A stretch of 64,000 nt of DNA from Luidia sarsii (GCA_949987565.1 OX465121.1:5311090-5375089); one strand, 5' to 3'; counted from the stretch's first letter, positions 10,601-20,521 are shown. Numbers and translations: made by a program. Notes: a model not told the origin generated them from the sequence alone.

Positions 10601-12498
10601 CGACGCTCTGTACCGGATCGTGTACGAGCCCAGCTCTAGCGGCTTGAACGCCACTCACGTGCTGACGCACTGCAGAGACAGTATCAGCCACTTCAACTGC
10701 TCATTCGTCGCCGTCAACTCCACCGCGAACCGGTCCGTCGTCGACTACATTGCACTGGAGTCCGGTGTTGCTCTGGTGTGCAGACCCCCTGCGGACATCG
10801 ACGATTTGGACGAGCACCCGTACGACCTGGGCCAGACGGTGGTGACTCTCGTCGCGATCGTGTTGTCCATGCTGGCCCTGGTGGCAAGCTTCGTGACCTA
10901 CGTGGTCTTCCCGAGCCTCCGTAACTTGGCCGGCCGCTGCGTCATGTCCCTGATCGTGGCGGTCTTCGCCGGCCAGCTCATGATCGCCTCGACCGGGGAC
11001 GACGTGGCTCGCTCGGTGGGGGCCACCGCGTGCAGCCTGCTGGGCGCCCTCCTGCACTACGCGGTACTGGCCGGCTTCGCCTGGACCAATGCGCTGGCCT
11101 TCCACCTGGCCCGCACCCTGGGACCGGGGGCCAAGCCGTCGGCGTCCCACCAGCACCGCCACAGCTTCCTCCTCTTCAGCCTGTTCGGCTGGGGGTCGCC
11201 GCTGGTGGCCCTGGCCGTCTCCCTCCTGGCGGCCTTGCCGGCCGGCCGGGCTTACGGCCTCTCTGGCTCCGCGGGCGCGGCGGCTCGGAGCTGCAGCTTC
11301 GCCGAGTGGCGCTCCTACATCTTCGGCTTCGTGCTGCCTGTGGCCGGCTCCATCCTGGCCAACGCCGGTCTCTTCCTCGTCATCCTGGCCGGCTTCACCC
11401 TCAGGCGCCGGCCCTCGGCCTCCCTCCACTCCAACAAGAAGGCGCGGTCCAGTCGCCTCAGGCGGGACGCCCTCATCTCCACCAAGGTACAGAGAAGGTT
11501 TGCCTTGCTCTTGGTATACGCTGTAAAAAGATCGGGTGTTTCGTGATCTCACCATCGTTTTACGTTTTAAAAAACCCGGCTTCAGCTCGGTCCCAATCCG
11601 GATGAGTTTATTATTTCCTATCCAGAGCGATGCAACGCCCAAGTAGTGGCAATAAATCGCCTTACCACACGACGTAAAAACAACCTAATTTACGCATTCA
11701 GGGTCTACACTGGCGGCTAACGTAATACGCCATGTACGTAGCGTAGGCCAGTGTCAAAGGCTGTCCCTTTCATTTTAATGAAACAAAAACAAATACTGGT
11801 AGTGGTATCTATTAGAGGTGCTTGCTGCCAAACCGTAAGCAGGGCGTTAATGATGAAGCCGTAAATAACGGTTTTGATCATCGTAGACGTAACATTATGA
11901 CGCCATAGCATAGTCGCAGCGTTATTACTTGGTAGAATATAATTTTACAACGCCGTAAATATTGAAGAGGTTTTGCACCGAGTAAGGGGGTTCATGATGT
12001 CATCGAAAGAACCCAATTTCGCCGACATGAAAAAGCTTTGCTGGCGAAAACCAGCCACCGTTCTAAGCGCTAATTCAGACTCGCTATCATTTATTTACGT
12101 CTTATTCTATGCTGATTTCCGTCTTTCAGGTGGGCTTCCTGTTGGCGTTCACCTGGATTTTCGGCTTCCTGTCTACTCCCCTCAATAGCCCCTTCCTCAT
12201 GTACGTCTTCTGCATCCTGACGTCACTGCAGGGCGTCTACATCTTCCTGGCCTTCACCTTCACCCAACAAGTGAGGGCGCTCTGGCGGGAGCGCCTGGGC
12301 CTGGCCGGCGGCGCCCGGGCGGGGGCGGCCGCAGGCCACGAGGGGTCTGCCAAGGGCGCCCTCCAGCGGCGGGATAAGGCCCTCCCCTCCACGGCGGACA
12401 AGAGGAACCTGTGTCGTAACAGTTCGCCGTCCGGGCAACCGTCCCCGCCCCTCCCGCGCCCCGCCACGGCCCCGGATAAAGAACCCGAGCCCGTTTAG
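4601..12498 (+). CDS. Methuselah-like secretin-family GPCR with N-terminal somatomedin-B domain
   Basis: Predicted plasma-membrane receptor of 974 aa from three exons: 4601-4679, 9010-11486 and 12130-12498 (stop TGA/TAG position 12496-12498). Junction phases agree (1, then 0). Exon 1 encodes a signal peptide with the hydrophobic core LIVVVLSLVPWCC. A somatomedin-B-like domain follows (residues about 34-66, eight cysteines, ending YDDCC). Next is a long cysteine-rich ectodomain with repeated VFCAVCHG / WHCALCHG motifs, as in deuterostome Mth-like receptors. The seven membrane segments start near residue 635 (TVVTLVAIVLSMLALVASF) and end in exon 3 with TM6 (FLLAFTWIFGF) and TM7 (YVFCILTSLQGVYIFLAF). 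There is no GPS/GAIN signature that I can see. The ligand is unknown. The coding part is much more GC-rich than its flanks. Confidence 0.93.
4800..4988 (-). repeat. tRNA-derived SINE (type A), near full length
   Basis: The minus strand begins GACCAGCTCGGCGGTCAAGT (A-box region), has the B box GGGTTCGAATTC, then a body with CATCGGTCAAAGCACTGAG and the tail GACGCAAACATCACGTTATC. Related pieces occur at 5170-5360, 54.9 kb, 58.3 kb and 60.2 kb. Confidence 0.75.
5170..5360. repeat. Two SINE type-A tails in head-to-head inverted arrangement
   Basis: 5175-5275 carries the type-A tail on the minus strand and 5288-5355 carries it on the plus strand. The two share CATCGGGCAAAGCACTGAGC and GGGCAAACCCTCATTGA. 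The pair can form a hairpin. Confidence 0.65.
5585..5990. repeat. 86-bp minisatellite array, locus 1
   Basis: About 4.5 units of 86 bp start at GCCTCCATCCCTATTGGTGG (5681, 5767, 5853, 5939). The same unit forms arrays at 37.75-38.35 kb and 48.1-48.37 kb. Confidence 0.9.
6172..6757. repeat. (TGCAC)n pentanucleotide satellite with TGCAATGTAC variants
   Basis: Nearly 590 bp of TGCAC with interspersed 10-bp variants. Because the unit lacks stops, all six frames stay open. None of these ORFs is a gene. Confidence 0.95.
7140..7725 (+). repeat. Interspersed repeat family X, copy 1
   Basis: Shares ordered blocks with 14245-14670: TTTTCTGCTGTCATCTA, GATCTGAAGTGTACAA, ATGTCAGGAACC, the TCGATCCTAGCAGGACCTTT signature, and GCAAAACAGTTCTGTAGCAT. 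The shared order over about 500 bp shows a dispersed element that includes the TTTCGATCC module. Confidence 0.7.
8205..8325 (+). repeat. Single copy of the 106-bp repeat unit
   Basis: ATTCCTATCTCCAGCCTTCC, CTTAACCTCCAGTGG and a TTTTGGGGCGAGTTTGCAT end match the unit that is tandemly amplified at 43515-44380. A poly-T/A leader precedes it, as at the array. Confidence 0.8.
8480..8915. repeat. (TCTCTG)n / CT-rich microsatellite in receptor intron 1
   Basis: Pyrimidine-rich tract of TCTCTGTC units that ends about 90 bp before the exon 2 acceptor at 9008-9009. The ORFs across it are repetition artefacts. Confidence 0.9.
9010..11486 (+). CDS. Exon 2 of the receptor: ectodomain and TM1-TM5
   Basis: Acceptor TGCCTCCAG before 9010, donor ACCAAG|GTACAG after 11486, 2477 nt. 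It holds the somatomedin-B domain, the cysteine-rich stalk, several N-glycosylation sequons (for example NATARR, NCSF) and the first five membrane segments. The donor precedes TM6. Confidence 0.92.
11487..12129 (+). other. Receptor intron 2
   Basis: GTACAG...TTTCAG intron of 643 bp, phase 0, with AT-rich unique-looking sequence. It separates TM5 from TM6. Confidence 0.85.
12130..12498 (+). CDS. Exon 3 of the receptor: TM6-TM7 and cytoplasmic tail
   Basis: Acceptor GTCTTTCAG, then VGFLLAFTWIFGFL (TM6), TM7, and an Ala/Arg/Pro-rich tail ending EPEPV before the stop at 12496. Candidate poly(A) signal AATAAA at 13674-13679; I see no nearer canonical one. Confidence 0.92.
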   Translation: MGFLLAFTWIFGFLSTPLNSPFLMYVFCILTSLQGVYIFLAFTFTQQVRALWRERLGLAGGARAGAAAGHEGSAKGALQRRDKALPSTADKRNLCRNSSPSGQPSPPLPRPATAPDKEPEPV

Positions 12499-13190
12499 TT
12501 TCCACTGAAACCGATGGCTTCGTGGATTACGGAAGCTTCCATTGCGCGCATGCGTACGAGTGCGTTTATCAAAGAGGGCGCACTAGTACCCACACTTCTT
12601 GTTGTTCCGTTGACTCAAACACCACAGGGGTTTTGATGAGCTACGGGGTACGAAATCCTTCCACTTCTGTTGGTCTGTGGCATGCATGCAATTTCAAAAA
12701 ATGTACCTACATTTCCGTCAATAGAGAAGTTTAGTTTCCCACAGTGAGTACGTAATTAATACGTAAATATTTGAGGAAACTGGTTCTTTTTCTCATAGCC
12801 TGTACGGCAGATCAATACGTTAAGTGGAAAAGCTTTGTTGACCAGTTAGTTCGCACGAATACGTCAAAGGAGACGTTTGTTGTCTACAATTAATATATAC
12901 GAATAATATGTATTACTGTGGTCTCGCTGCACATAGATAATGTGTACGACTTTGTTACGTGCATAAGTTGCATTGGGTACAGTTAGGGCGTAAGATTACG
13001 TTTATTACAGATGAGTGGTTGAGAAGATTAAGGACGTGCGGAACCAATTACGGCACATGATTCAATACACAGGGTTAATAGTTATACGAGTTTTTTCGTA
13101 TGAATACGTAAGGCGTAGGCTTTACGTAATACGTAAGACGTAGAGCATGACGTAATGGTGTTGCTCCATCAGAGATGATCTGTGGCGGAA
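12499..13190. other. 3' flank of the receptor gene
   Basis: Probably 3' UTR followed by intergenic sequence. It is notable for many TACGT/ACGTAA words (12750-13150). No further exon is seen. Confidence 0.5.
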
Positions 13191-13194
13191 CGTA

Positions 13195-13422
13195 ATACAG
13201 GCGATTCACAATAGTGCGCCCTCAAGAGTTTGCAACGCGTTGGCCAATCACAATGCGCGGAATAATTATGTCGACCCCCCATTGATCTCCATAATATAGA
13301 CTTATTATGGAGATCAATGGTCGACCTTATCAAGACGTGCATTCGGTCGACAGATTCTGCGCATTGTGATTGGCCAACGCGTTGCAAACTCTTGAGGGCG
13401 CTCTATTGTGAACCGTCATATT
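13195..13422. mobile_element. Large palindromic MITE
   Basis: Left arm near 13203-13260 and right arm near 13352-13414 are reverse complements over about 60 bp. They share GCGCCCTCAAGAGTTTGCAA and TTGGCCAATCACAATGCGC. Nested inside is a second palindrome, CCATTGATCTCCATAATA with TATTATGGAGATCAATGG. It has no ORF, so it is non-autonomous. A deletion derivative lies at 18537-18612. Confidence 0.8.
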
Positions 13423-14240
13423 GCTAAGTTGTGTACACTACTTCCTTTATACTAAAGGGAGCCGTAATGCATGAGGTTAAGTATGATGTTGACCCGGGCT
13501 CTTGGTTGACGGTTTTGAGACATTAGTTTCGAAATGGGGTAAATAAGACACCTTATTTTGCAAAATGCATGTTTGAATGCAAATGTTCTATGTCAACTCG
13601 TCATGACTGATATCCTGACAATGAACTTCGAGGTAGTTGTAAAACAATTTAAAAAAAATTATAACTAGAACTGAATAAAACTCATCCACCGAAATAGGTT
13701 GTATTGAACAATGGACAGACTTTTATTTTGATAAAGAATTGATATAATTATATTCAGTGCATGAAAATGTATAATTATTTCCAATCAAAACTATGTATTT
13801 ATAACAATATTATATTATTTTATTCACACTGATTTTTTTATTAAATATCTATACACATAATAAATCGTGTTGATTCCATCAGGTTAATCGGATTTAATCA
13901 TAATCTGAAAAATGGCGATTATAAAGATTATTTTTAGAAACTTTCGGAACAATAGTCTCAAATTACTGATATTAATAATTACCTCTTCCGAAATAGGTTT
14001 TACTTTATTTCTGTTTACCAACTTACACCATTGCCCTTGAAAATAAATCCTACCCGAACTCTTTATATTCATGCTTCCAAATTATTATTTGATCGCTATT
14101 ACTTGAAAATACAAAAATACATAGCCTATAGACGGATAGCTTGATTCAATTCCACGTCGGGATACCGTGATACCATGGGGATCCCGACTTACGTGCGTTT
14201 GTATGCGTGTGATGTGACGCGCTAAAGGGCCTCTGTCAAT
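13423..14240. other. AT-rich intergenic DNA
   Basis: AT-rich sequence with no exon-like ORF. AATAAA at 13674 may end the receptor transcript. Confidence 0.5.
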
Positions 14241-14244
14241 ATCA

Positions 14245-14672
14245 CAGTCAAGCTCATTTTCTGCTGTCATCTAGGAATCTGAAGTGTACAACCATAATGG
14301 CAGGCTTCTTTTCTTAGTAGAGTCAGGAATTGTCATCTTTTTTACCTTATAAAAATGAGGGCGGTTTTGTAAGGTCATGTCAGGAACCATAGTTTAAAAA
14401 ACATAATAATACCAATTTCTCACAAGGTGATATACAAAACTGTTGCAAACTGCTTACTGACTAAAATTACCAAAATGTTAATCTTTAAAATTTAGTGGGC
14501 CTGACGTTTCGATCCTAGCAGGACCTTTCTCAAAGGCAGAGGCAATTTCTCACAAGCATAAAAACAATCCCAGCAAATACGTACGCTCCGAGAACGAGTG
14601 TTAAAACACACTGATTGTTAGCAGCAACACTGCAAAACAGTTCTGTAGCATTGATTTAAGATATAATTGGTT
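14245..14672 (+). repeat. Interspersed repeat family X, copy 2
   Basis: Collinear with 7140-7725, including TTTTCTGCTGTCATCTA, GTCAGGAACCATAG, GTTTCGATCCTAGCAGGACC and ACTGCAAAACAGTTCTGTAG. Confidence 0.7.
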
Positions 14673-14756
14673 ATATTGCGAAGACCCTTAAAACCGATTC
14701 GTCCGTAGCTGTTCCCTACCCGTTTGGCCTTCAATAAATGCTACGTCATGCTCGCT

Positions 14757-15968
14757 CTCCTCCAGTCCACCCATAGTCTTGGGCCAAGACGTCAGTGATC
14801 GAAAGTGGATTGCGGCTAGTCCACCCATAGTCTTGGGCCAAGACGTCAGTGATCGAAAGTGGATTGAGGCTAGTCCACCCATAGTCTTGGGCCAAGACGT
14901 CAGTGATCGATAGTGGATTGCGGCTAGTCCACCCATAGTCTTGGGCCAAGACGTCAGTGATCGATAGTGGATTGCGGCTAGTCCACCCATAGTCTTGAGC
15001 CAAGACGTCAGTGATCGAAAGTGGATTGAGGCTAGTCCACCCATAGTCTTGGGCCAAGACGTCAGTGATCGATAGTGGATTGAGGCTAGTCCACCCATAG
15101 TCTTGGGCCAAGATGTCAGTGATCGATAGTGGATTTAGGCTAGTCCACCCATAGTCTTGGGCCAAGACGTCAGTGATCGATAGTGGATTGAGGCTAGTCC
15201 ACCCATAGTCTTGGGCCAAGACGTCAGTGATCGATAGTGGACTGAGGCTAGTCCACCCATAGTCTTGGGCCAAGACGTCAGTGATCGATAGTGGATTGAG
15301 GCTAGTCCACCCATAGTCTTGGGCCAAGACGTCAGTGATCGATAGTGGACTGAGGCTAGTCCACCCATAGTCTTGGGCCAAGACGTCAGTGATCGATAGT
15401 GGATTTAGGCTAGTCCACCCATAGTCTTGGGCCAAGACGTCAGTGATCGATAGTGGATTGAGGCTAGTCCACCCATAGTCTTGGGCCAAGACGTCAGTGA
15501 TCGATAGTGGATTGAGGCTAGTCCACCCATAGTCTTGGGCCAAGACGTCAGTGATCGATAGTGGACTGAGGCTAGTCCACCCATAGTCTTGGGCCAAGAC
15601 GTCAGTGATCGATAGTGGATTGAGGCTAGTCCACCCATAGTCTTGGGCCAAGACGTCAGTGATCGATAGTGGACTGAGGCTAGTCCACCCATAGTCTTGG
15701 GCCAAGACGTCAGTGATCGATAGTGGATTGAGGCTAGTCCACCCATAGTCTTGGGCCAAGACGTCAGTGATCGATAGTGGACTGAGGCTAGTCCACCCAT
15801 AGTCTTGGGCCAAGACGTCAGTGATCGATAGTGGACTGAGGCTAGTCCACCCATAGTCTTGGGCCAAGACGTCAGTGATCGATAGTGGATTGAGGCTAGT
15901 CCACCCATAGTCTTGGGCCAAGACGTCAGTGATCGATAGCGGATTGAGAACTACTCCACCCATAACTG
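14757..15968. repeat. 54-bp minisatellite array, about 22 copies
   Basis: The unit runs from GTCCACCCATAGTCTTGGGC through CAAGACGTCAGTGATCGATA to GTGGATTGAGGCTA. Copies differ at few positions. 54 is a multiple of 3, so minus-strand frames stay open for 414 codons (SITDVLAQDYGW repeats). I find no splice signals, signal peptide or homology, so I call it DNA repeat and not protein. Confidence 0.9.
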
Positions 15969-16235
15969 GCTCATCGGGAGTCGTTATCATCTGTCATTGA
16001 AGAGTGTTCTGAATAATTATAGCCCAGCTCTCCTTACAGTGAACCGAGTGCCGTAAATATACCACATGCAGTCGATCGCTAATGGCGTGTCTTGACTGAC
16101 TTGTCAGTCACTTAATAATGGGGCAGTTTGTTTAGCATTTGTGTGCGAGATACTTTCTATCTGGCTGACATTTGTTTTCAATTGAAACCAGTCTGCGTTC
16201 ACTGTGCGGACATGGTCGAGAACTAATGACTGGCT

Positions 16236-16862
16236 TCAGGTTCCATGGTGGTAGAGGGCGTCAACGAAGTCCCATTGCTCGTGGGGATCGCTGTCGGCAT
16301 CGAACCACGTCTGTTGGACCGGCTCCCTCCTGGGAGCTCGTCCCGGCTTTGGGACGGCTGAGGGCGGGCTTGCCCCCAGCTGCTCGTCGCCGACGGCAGA
16401 GGGTGGGCTTGCCCCATGCCCGTGACTGCCGACAGAGGGCGCCGCGTCCGATCTCAGCGTGAGCGCCTCCTCCCCGTCCGACGGCCGGCACTGGACGGGC
16501 GCGGTGACTGACGGCAGGAGCCCGCCCTCTACCATCAGCGACGCCGCCCGCCGGGAGTCGGCCCGGACGATGCCGGCGGCGCCCGGGAGTCCGCAGCGGC
16601 TGAGCGCCTCGGCTAGGGACTGGGCCGCCGCGCCGCCGGCCAGCGAGCAGCGGGACAGGACGGCACCGAGGACGGCCTGGGGCGGGCTCAGGCACAGCCG
16701 GAACGACCGGCTCGCCGGGCGCCCGAAGAAGCCGTCCGCCAGGTTCTTCCAGCGCAGCTCGGCATCCAGGTAGCGGCACAGCTCCCCGTAGGCCGCCGGT
16801 GACAGCGGCAGGTCCAGGCCGGGGCGCACCCACTCCAGGGACACGGCCGGACGCACCGGGCC
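16236..16862 (-). CDS. Last exon: death domain and C-terminus
   Basis: Acceptor CATGTCCACAG before 16862, then 208 codons to the TGA at 16236-16238. A helical death-domain-like block covers the first half. The rest is Ser/Pro-rich with a repeated GASPPSAV motif and ends ALYHHGT. Confidence 0.82.
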   Translation of the reverse strand, partial: GPVRPAVSLEWVRPGLDLPLSPAAYGELCRYLDAELRWKNLADGFFGRPASRSFRLCLSPPQAVLGAVLSRCSLAGGAAAQSLAEALSRCGLPGAAGIVRADSRRAASLMVEGGLLPSVTAPVQCRPSDGEEALTLRSDAAPSVGSHGHGASPPSAVGDEQLGASPPSAVPKPGRAPRREPVQQTWFDADSDPHEQWDFVDALYHHGT

Positions 16863-19800
16863 CTGTGGACATGACAAGACAAAACATGACAAGACATGGC
16901 AAGACATGACAAGACAAGACATGACAAGACATGACAAGACAAGACATGACCAGACATGACCAGACATGACATGACCAGACATGACATGACCAGACATGAC
17001 CAGACATGACCAGACATGACCAGACATGACCAGACATGACCAGACATGACCAGATTATGACTAGACATGACCAAACATGACCAGACATGACCAGACATGA
17101 CCAGATTTGACCAGACATGACCAGATATGACCAGACATGACTAGACATGACCAGACATGACCAGACATGACCAGACACGACCAGACATGACATGACCAGA
17201 CATGACCGGACATGACCAGATATGACTAGACTTCACCAAACATGACCAGACTTGACCAAACATGACAAGACATGACTAGACATGACCAGACATGACCAGC
17301 CATGACCACACACATGACCAGATATGACCAGACATGACCAGCCATGAATAGACCAGAGCAGTCTAGTGATCAGAGCAGGCACTTGTGTACTTGTCCTCAC
17401 CAGTCCAGCTCAGACTAAGCCCCTATTTGCTACGGATCCCAATTACACTGGCGTCCTCTTCTGGTGGACCTACCGAGTCGCTGGTACCCTTGCCCGCCGC
17501 AACCTCGACCTCATCCAGCGCCCTCAGGGTGATGGCCAGCTCGGCGTGGGCGCTCTGTCCAACCACGAAGTCGCACTGCAGCAGGCGGGTGCCGCGTCCG
17601 CCAGGGGTCGCACCGTGCCCAGGGCTCGGCGTGACTGTGAAGGTGCACGACTCGTCCGCGTGGCCCGAGGGGTCGGCCAGAAACCGCACCAGATTCAGGC
17701 GCTGCGTCTAAACGAGTGTGAGAGCGAAAAAGAGGGAGAGAGGGGGAGATGGAGGGGGAGAAGGAGGGGGAGAGGGATGGGGGAGAGGGAGGGGGAGAGG
17801 GAGGGGGAGAGGGAGGAGGAGAGGGAGGAAGAGAGGCAGGGGAGAGGGAGGGGAGAGGGTAAGAGACGGAGAGGGAGAGGGAAAGAGAGAGGTGGAGAGA
17901 GAAGGAGGGAGAGGGAGAGGGAGGGGGAGACGGAGGTGGAGAGAGAGAGAGAGAGAGAGAGAGGTGGAGAGAGATGGAGAGGGAGGAGAGAGCTTTGAAA
18001 ATCGTTGCACCTCGAGCAGGTTAATCCAACATGGCGGAAAGCTTCCGTGGCATCGGTAGAGGGCGCACTATAGACACAACGTCGGGGGCAACGGCAGACT
18101 CGCTGGATGAACCATTACATTACATTAATTATGGGCGAATCTGTGCACGGGCAAATAGCGGGGGAAACGATGACAATACCTACCGCTTGGTCTTCGTCTA
18201 TGCTCCAGGACGGGTGGAGCCGCCGGGCGGCTATTTCCACGTCCAGGTCGCTATTTCCCCGGCCGGCATCGGCACTCTCCGACGTGTGCAGGTAGAGGAT
18301 GCGCCTAGTGTCGAGCAGAACGCTGTGCTTTTCATCCTCGTCTATTCTCTGCCGTGCAAATTGAAGAGAAACAATGGAACAAACACATTGAAGTCTATCT
18401 ACAGCATAACCAAGGAATGACAATGCCATCTCGTTTACGATGGCAATAGCCCGTGCCTTTCAATAGGATCGGCTGTCCTACCCACTACTGTACTAGGACA
18501 ACGTACAGACAGCCAATAGTAATGCGAACGAATCGCATTTAATACTGCGCCCTCAAGAGTTTGCAACGCGTGGCAAACTCTTGAGGGCGCACTTTTGTCC
18601 ATCGTGAATCGTATTGCAGGGTCTCTCGAGGCTGTGCTCTTACCCTTCTCATCTCGCCCGAGGTGTCCCAGAGGCGTACGCGCAGCTGAATGCGGCCGCA
18701 GCTAGTGGGCCGAGCAGTGCTGCGGTAGACAGCCACGCGGAGCGGTGCGAGACGCTCTCCACCGTCCAGGGAAGCCCTGGGGCGCCCGCACAGGCCGAAT
18801 CCGGTGAAGTGGTCCACGAGGAGAGTGCACAGCCCGCCCTCTGTCGTCGCCACCGGGCCCATGTCCCGCCACGGTCGGCTTGGGGCGCCCTGCATCACGG
18901 GCGTCAGTCGCCAGCTGTGGTGGTTGGCTCGGGCCAGCCGTACTGGGAGGTGCAGCGCAACGGGAGCACGGAAGCGGATACCGGACGGTCCGCAGTGGAC
19001 CACGGGGGAAGCGAAGCTATCGCCCGGTCGGTGGGAAGGGCCGTCCGGTCCCTCAGCCCTCGCAACGTAGAGAAAGACCGCCACCGGCCCGCCGCCCAGA
19101 GCACCGGGCGGGACGTCCAGAGTCACGCCGTGGAAAGGCAACTGCACACGGCCGCCGCGCCCGTCCAGGACACGCACGGCAAAGTCCGGCCACCGGACCG
19201 CGGACGGTCGCAGTCGGGTGCCGGCCGCCGGTGTGCCCTCTACGGCCCTGCGGAACGCCTCCAGGAGGCACTGCACCTCCGGCAGCTCGGAAGGGCGCCC
19301 TCCATCGGGGAAACTCACAGCAGTCAGGGCGGCGGGGTTACGGGGCTCGGAGGCGTGGTTAAGGGGCCCAGAGGCGTGGTTAAGGGGCTCAGAGGCGTGG
19401 TTAAGGGGCTCAGAGGCGTGGTTAAGGGGCTCAGAGGCGTGGTTAAGGGGCTCAGAGGCGTGGTTAAGGGGCTCAGAGGCGTGGTTAAGCGGCTCAGAGG
19501 CGTGGTTAAGGGGCTCAGAGGCGTGGTTAAGGGGCTCAGAGGCGTGGTTAAGGGGCTCAGAGGCGTGGTTAAGGGGATCGAAGGCGTAGTTAAAGGGCTC
19601 AGAGGCGTGGTTAAGCGGCTCAGAGGCGTGGTTAAGGGGCTCAGAGGCGTGGTTAAGGGGCTCAGAGGCGTGGTTAAGGGGCTCAGAGGCGTGATTAAGG
19701 GGCTCAGAGGCGTGGTTAAGGTGCTCAGAGGCGTGGTTAAGGGGCTTAGAGGTGTGGTTAAGGGGCTCAGAGGCGTGGTTAAGGGGCCCAGAGGCGTGGT

Positions 19801-20521
19801 TAAGGGGCTCAGAGGCGTGGTTAAGGGGCTCAGAGGCGTGGTTAAGGGGCTCAGAGGCGTGGTTAAGGGGCTCAGAGGCGTGGTTAAGGGGCTCAGAGGC
19901 GTGGTTAAGGGGCTCAGAGGCGTGGTTAAGCGGCTCAGAGGCGTGGTTAAGGGGATCGAAGGCGTGGTTAAAGGGCTCAGAGGCGTGGTTAAGGGGATCG
20001 AAGGCGTGGTTAAAGGGCTCAGAGGCGTAGTTAAGGGGATCGAAGGCGTGGTTAAAGGGCTCAGAGGCGTGGTTAAGGGGATCGAAGGCGTGGTTAAAGG
20101 GCTCAGAGGCGTAGTTAAGGGGATCGAAGGCGTGGTTAAAGGGCTCGGAGGCGTGGTTAAGAGTTTCTGAGTCAAGGCTTCTGAGCTCATCAGGGGCGGG
20201 GCTTCTTGGCTTGTGGGAGGGGCTTCTGGACTCAAGGGCGGGACTTTCGGGCTCAGTAGAGGTGGGGCCTTTGGCCTTACAGGCGAGGCTTCTGACCTCG
20301 GAGGCGGGGCTTGTAGTGTCACAGGCAGAACTCGGGCTTCGGGCCTCAAGGTGCGAACTCCTGGGCTCGGAGGCGGGGTTGGGGGACCCAGAGCTGGCGG
20401 CTCTCCACGGCTGGGGGGCGGTGCTCCCGACATTAGGGGCGGGGCTACATTCACACGGCTGCAACGGAGCATGCTCCCTGGAGAAGTCACACGACTTAGG
20501 TCGATGCACATACTGTTCGAG
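16236..20521 (-). CDS. ZU5-UPA-death-domain protein (UNC5/UNC5CL-like), N-terminus incomplete
   Basis: Four exons read on the minus strand: 20521-18644, 18348-18184, 17707-about 17447 and 16862-16236, all joins in phase 0, about 976 aa. The first exon ends in a ZU5 domain (GVTLDVPPGAL, then SPVVHCGPSGIRF) and the start of a UPA domain (SWRLTPVMQG, VDHFTGFGLCG, IQLRVRLWDTSGEM). The UPA region continues through exons 2 and 3 (ESCTFTVTPSPG). The last exon holds a death-domain-like helical segment (AYGELCRYLDAELRWKNLAD to LAEALSRCGLPGAAGIV). In this family ZU5-UPA-DD acts as a cytoplasmic signalling module. I see no Ig, TSP or transmembrane exons upstream, so it resembles UNC5CL/PIDD-type proteins more than a full netrin receptor. 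The exon 3 donor (AGT|GTAATT) is weak and uncertain. Confidence 0.82.
16870..17345. repeat. (ACATGACCAG)n 10-bp array in the last intron
   Basis: About 47 units with T/A variants. On the gene's sense strand it reads CTGGTCATGT and runs straight into the acceptor of the last exon, so it supplies the whole 3' part of that intron. Confidence 0.92.
17447..17707 (-). CDS. UPA exon 3 of the ZU5 gene
   Basis: Acceptor CACTCGTTTAG before 17707. Frame begins TQRLNLVRFLADPSG and contains ESCTFTVTP and LLQCDFVVG, which line up with the LHCTFTLER region of UNC5 UPA domains as I recall them. The 3' boundary at 17447 is the phase-0 choice. Other GT sites near 17500 are possible. Confidence 0.7.
17720..17995. 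repeat. (GGGAGA)n purine-rich tract
   Basis: GA-rich low-complexity DNA in the intron between UPA exons. On the sense strand it is a long polypyrimidine tract upstream of the 17707 acceptor. Confidence 0.9.
18184..18348 (-). CDS. UPA exon 2 of the ZU5 gene
   Basis: Acceptor TTTGCACGGCAG, then 55 codons (RIDEDEKHSVLLDTRRILYL at the start, RLHPSWSIDEDQA at the end) and donor GCG|GTAGGT. Phase 0 on both sides. Confidence 0.8.
18537..18612. mobile_element. Hairpin derivative of the 13.2-kb MITE
   Basis: TGCGCCCTCAAGAGTTTGC followed almost at once by its complement, GCAAACTCTTGAGGGCGCA. This equals the outer arms of the 13195-13422 element with the centre removed. It lies in the intron just downstream of the ZU5 exon. 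Confidence 0.78.
18644..20521 (-). CDS. First visible exon: low-complexity N-terminus plus ZU5
   Basis: Open from the acceptor TTATTCTCCATACAG before 20521 to donor AGG|GTAAGA after 18644, 626 codons. The N-terminal half is degenerate Ser/Pro/Glu repeats and then about 39 copies of a 7-residue unit SEPLNHA. The C-terminal third is the ZU5/UPA start. An alternative is that the exon begins after the array, at the acceptor GACTGCTGTGAG near 19314. In that case the repeats are intronic. Confidence 0.65.
19345..20165. repeat. 21-bp minisatellite (GGCTCAGAGGCGTGGTTAAGG), about 39 copies
   Basis: Very homogeneous 21-bp units, with a GGATCGAAGGCGTGGTTAAA variant that alternates towards the right end. 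It lies inside an open frame of the ZU5 gene. Its length makes it open in most frames, so openness alone does not prove translation. Flanking GAGGCGGGGCTT words to 20450 look like decayed copies. Confidence 0.93.

Noticed and set aside
9132..11642. Long antisense and shifted ORFs over the receptor exon
   Set aside because: High GC content removes stops. The sense frame has TM segments, cysteine pattern and splice-consistent ends.
14746..15990. 414-codon minus-strand ORF with repeated SITDVLAQDYGW
   Set aside because: 54-bp array divisible by three, other frames also open, and no domain, signal peptide or splice context.
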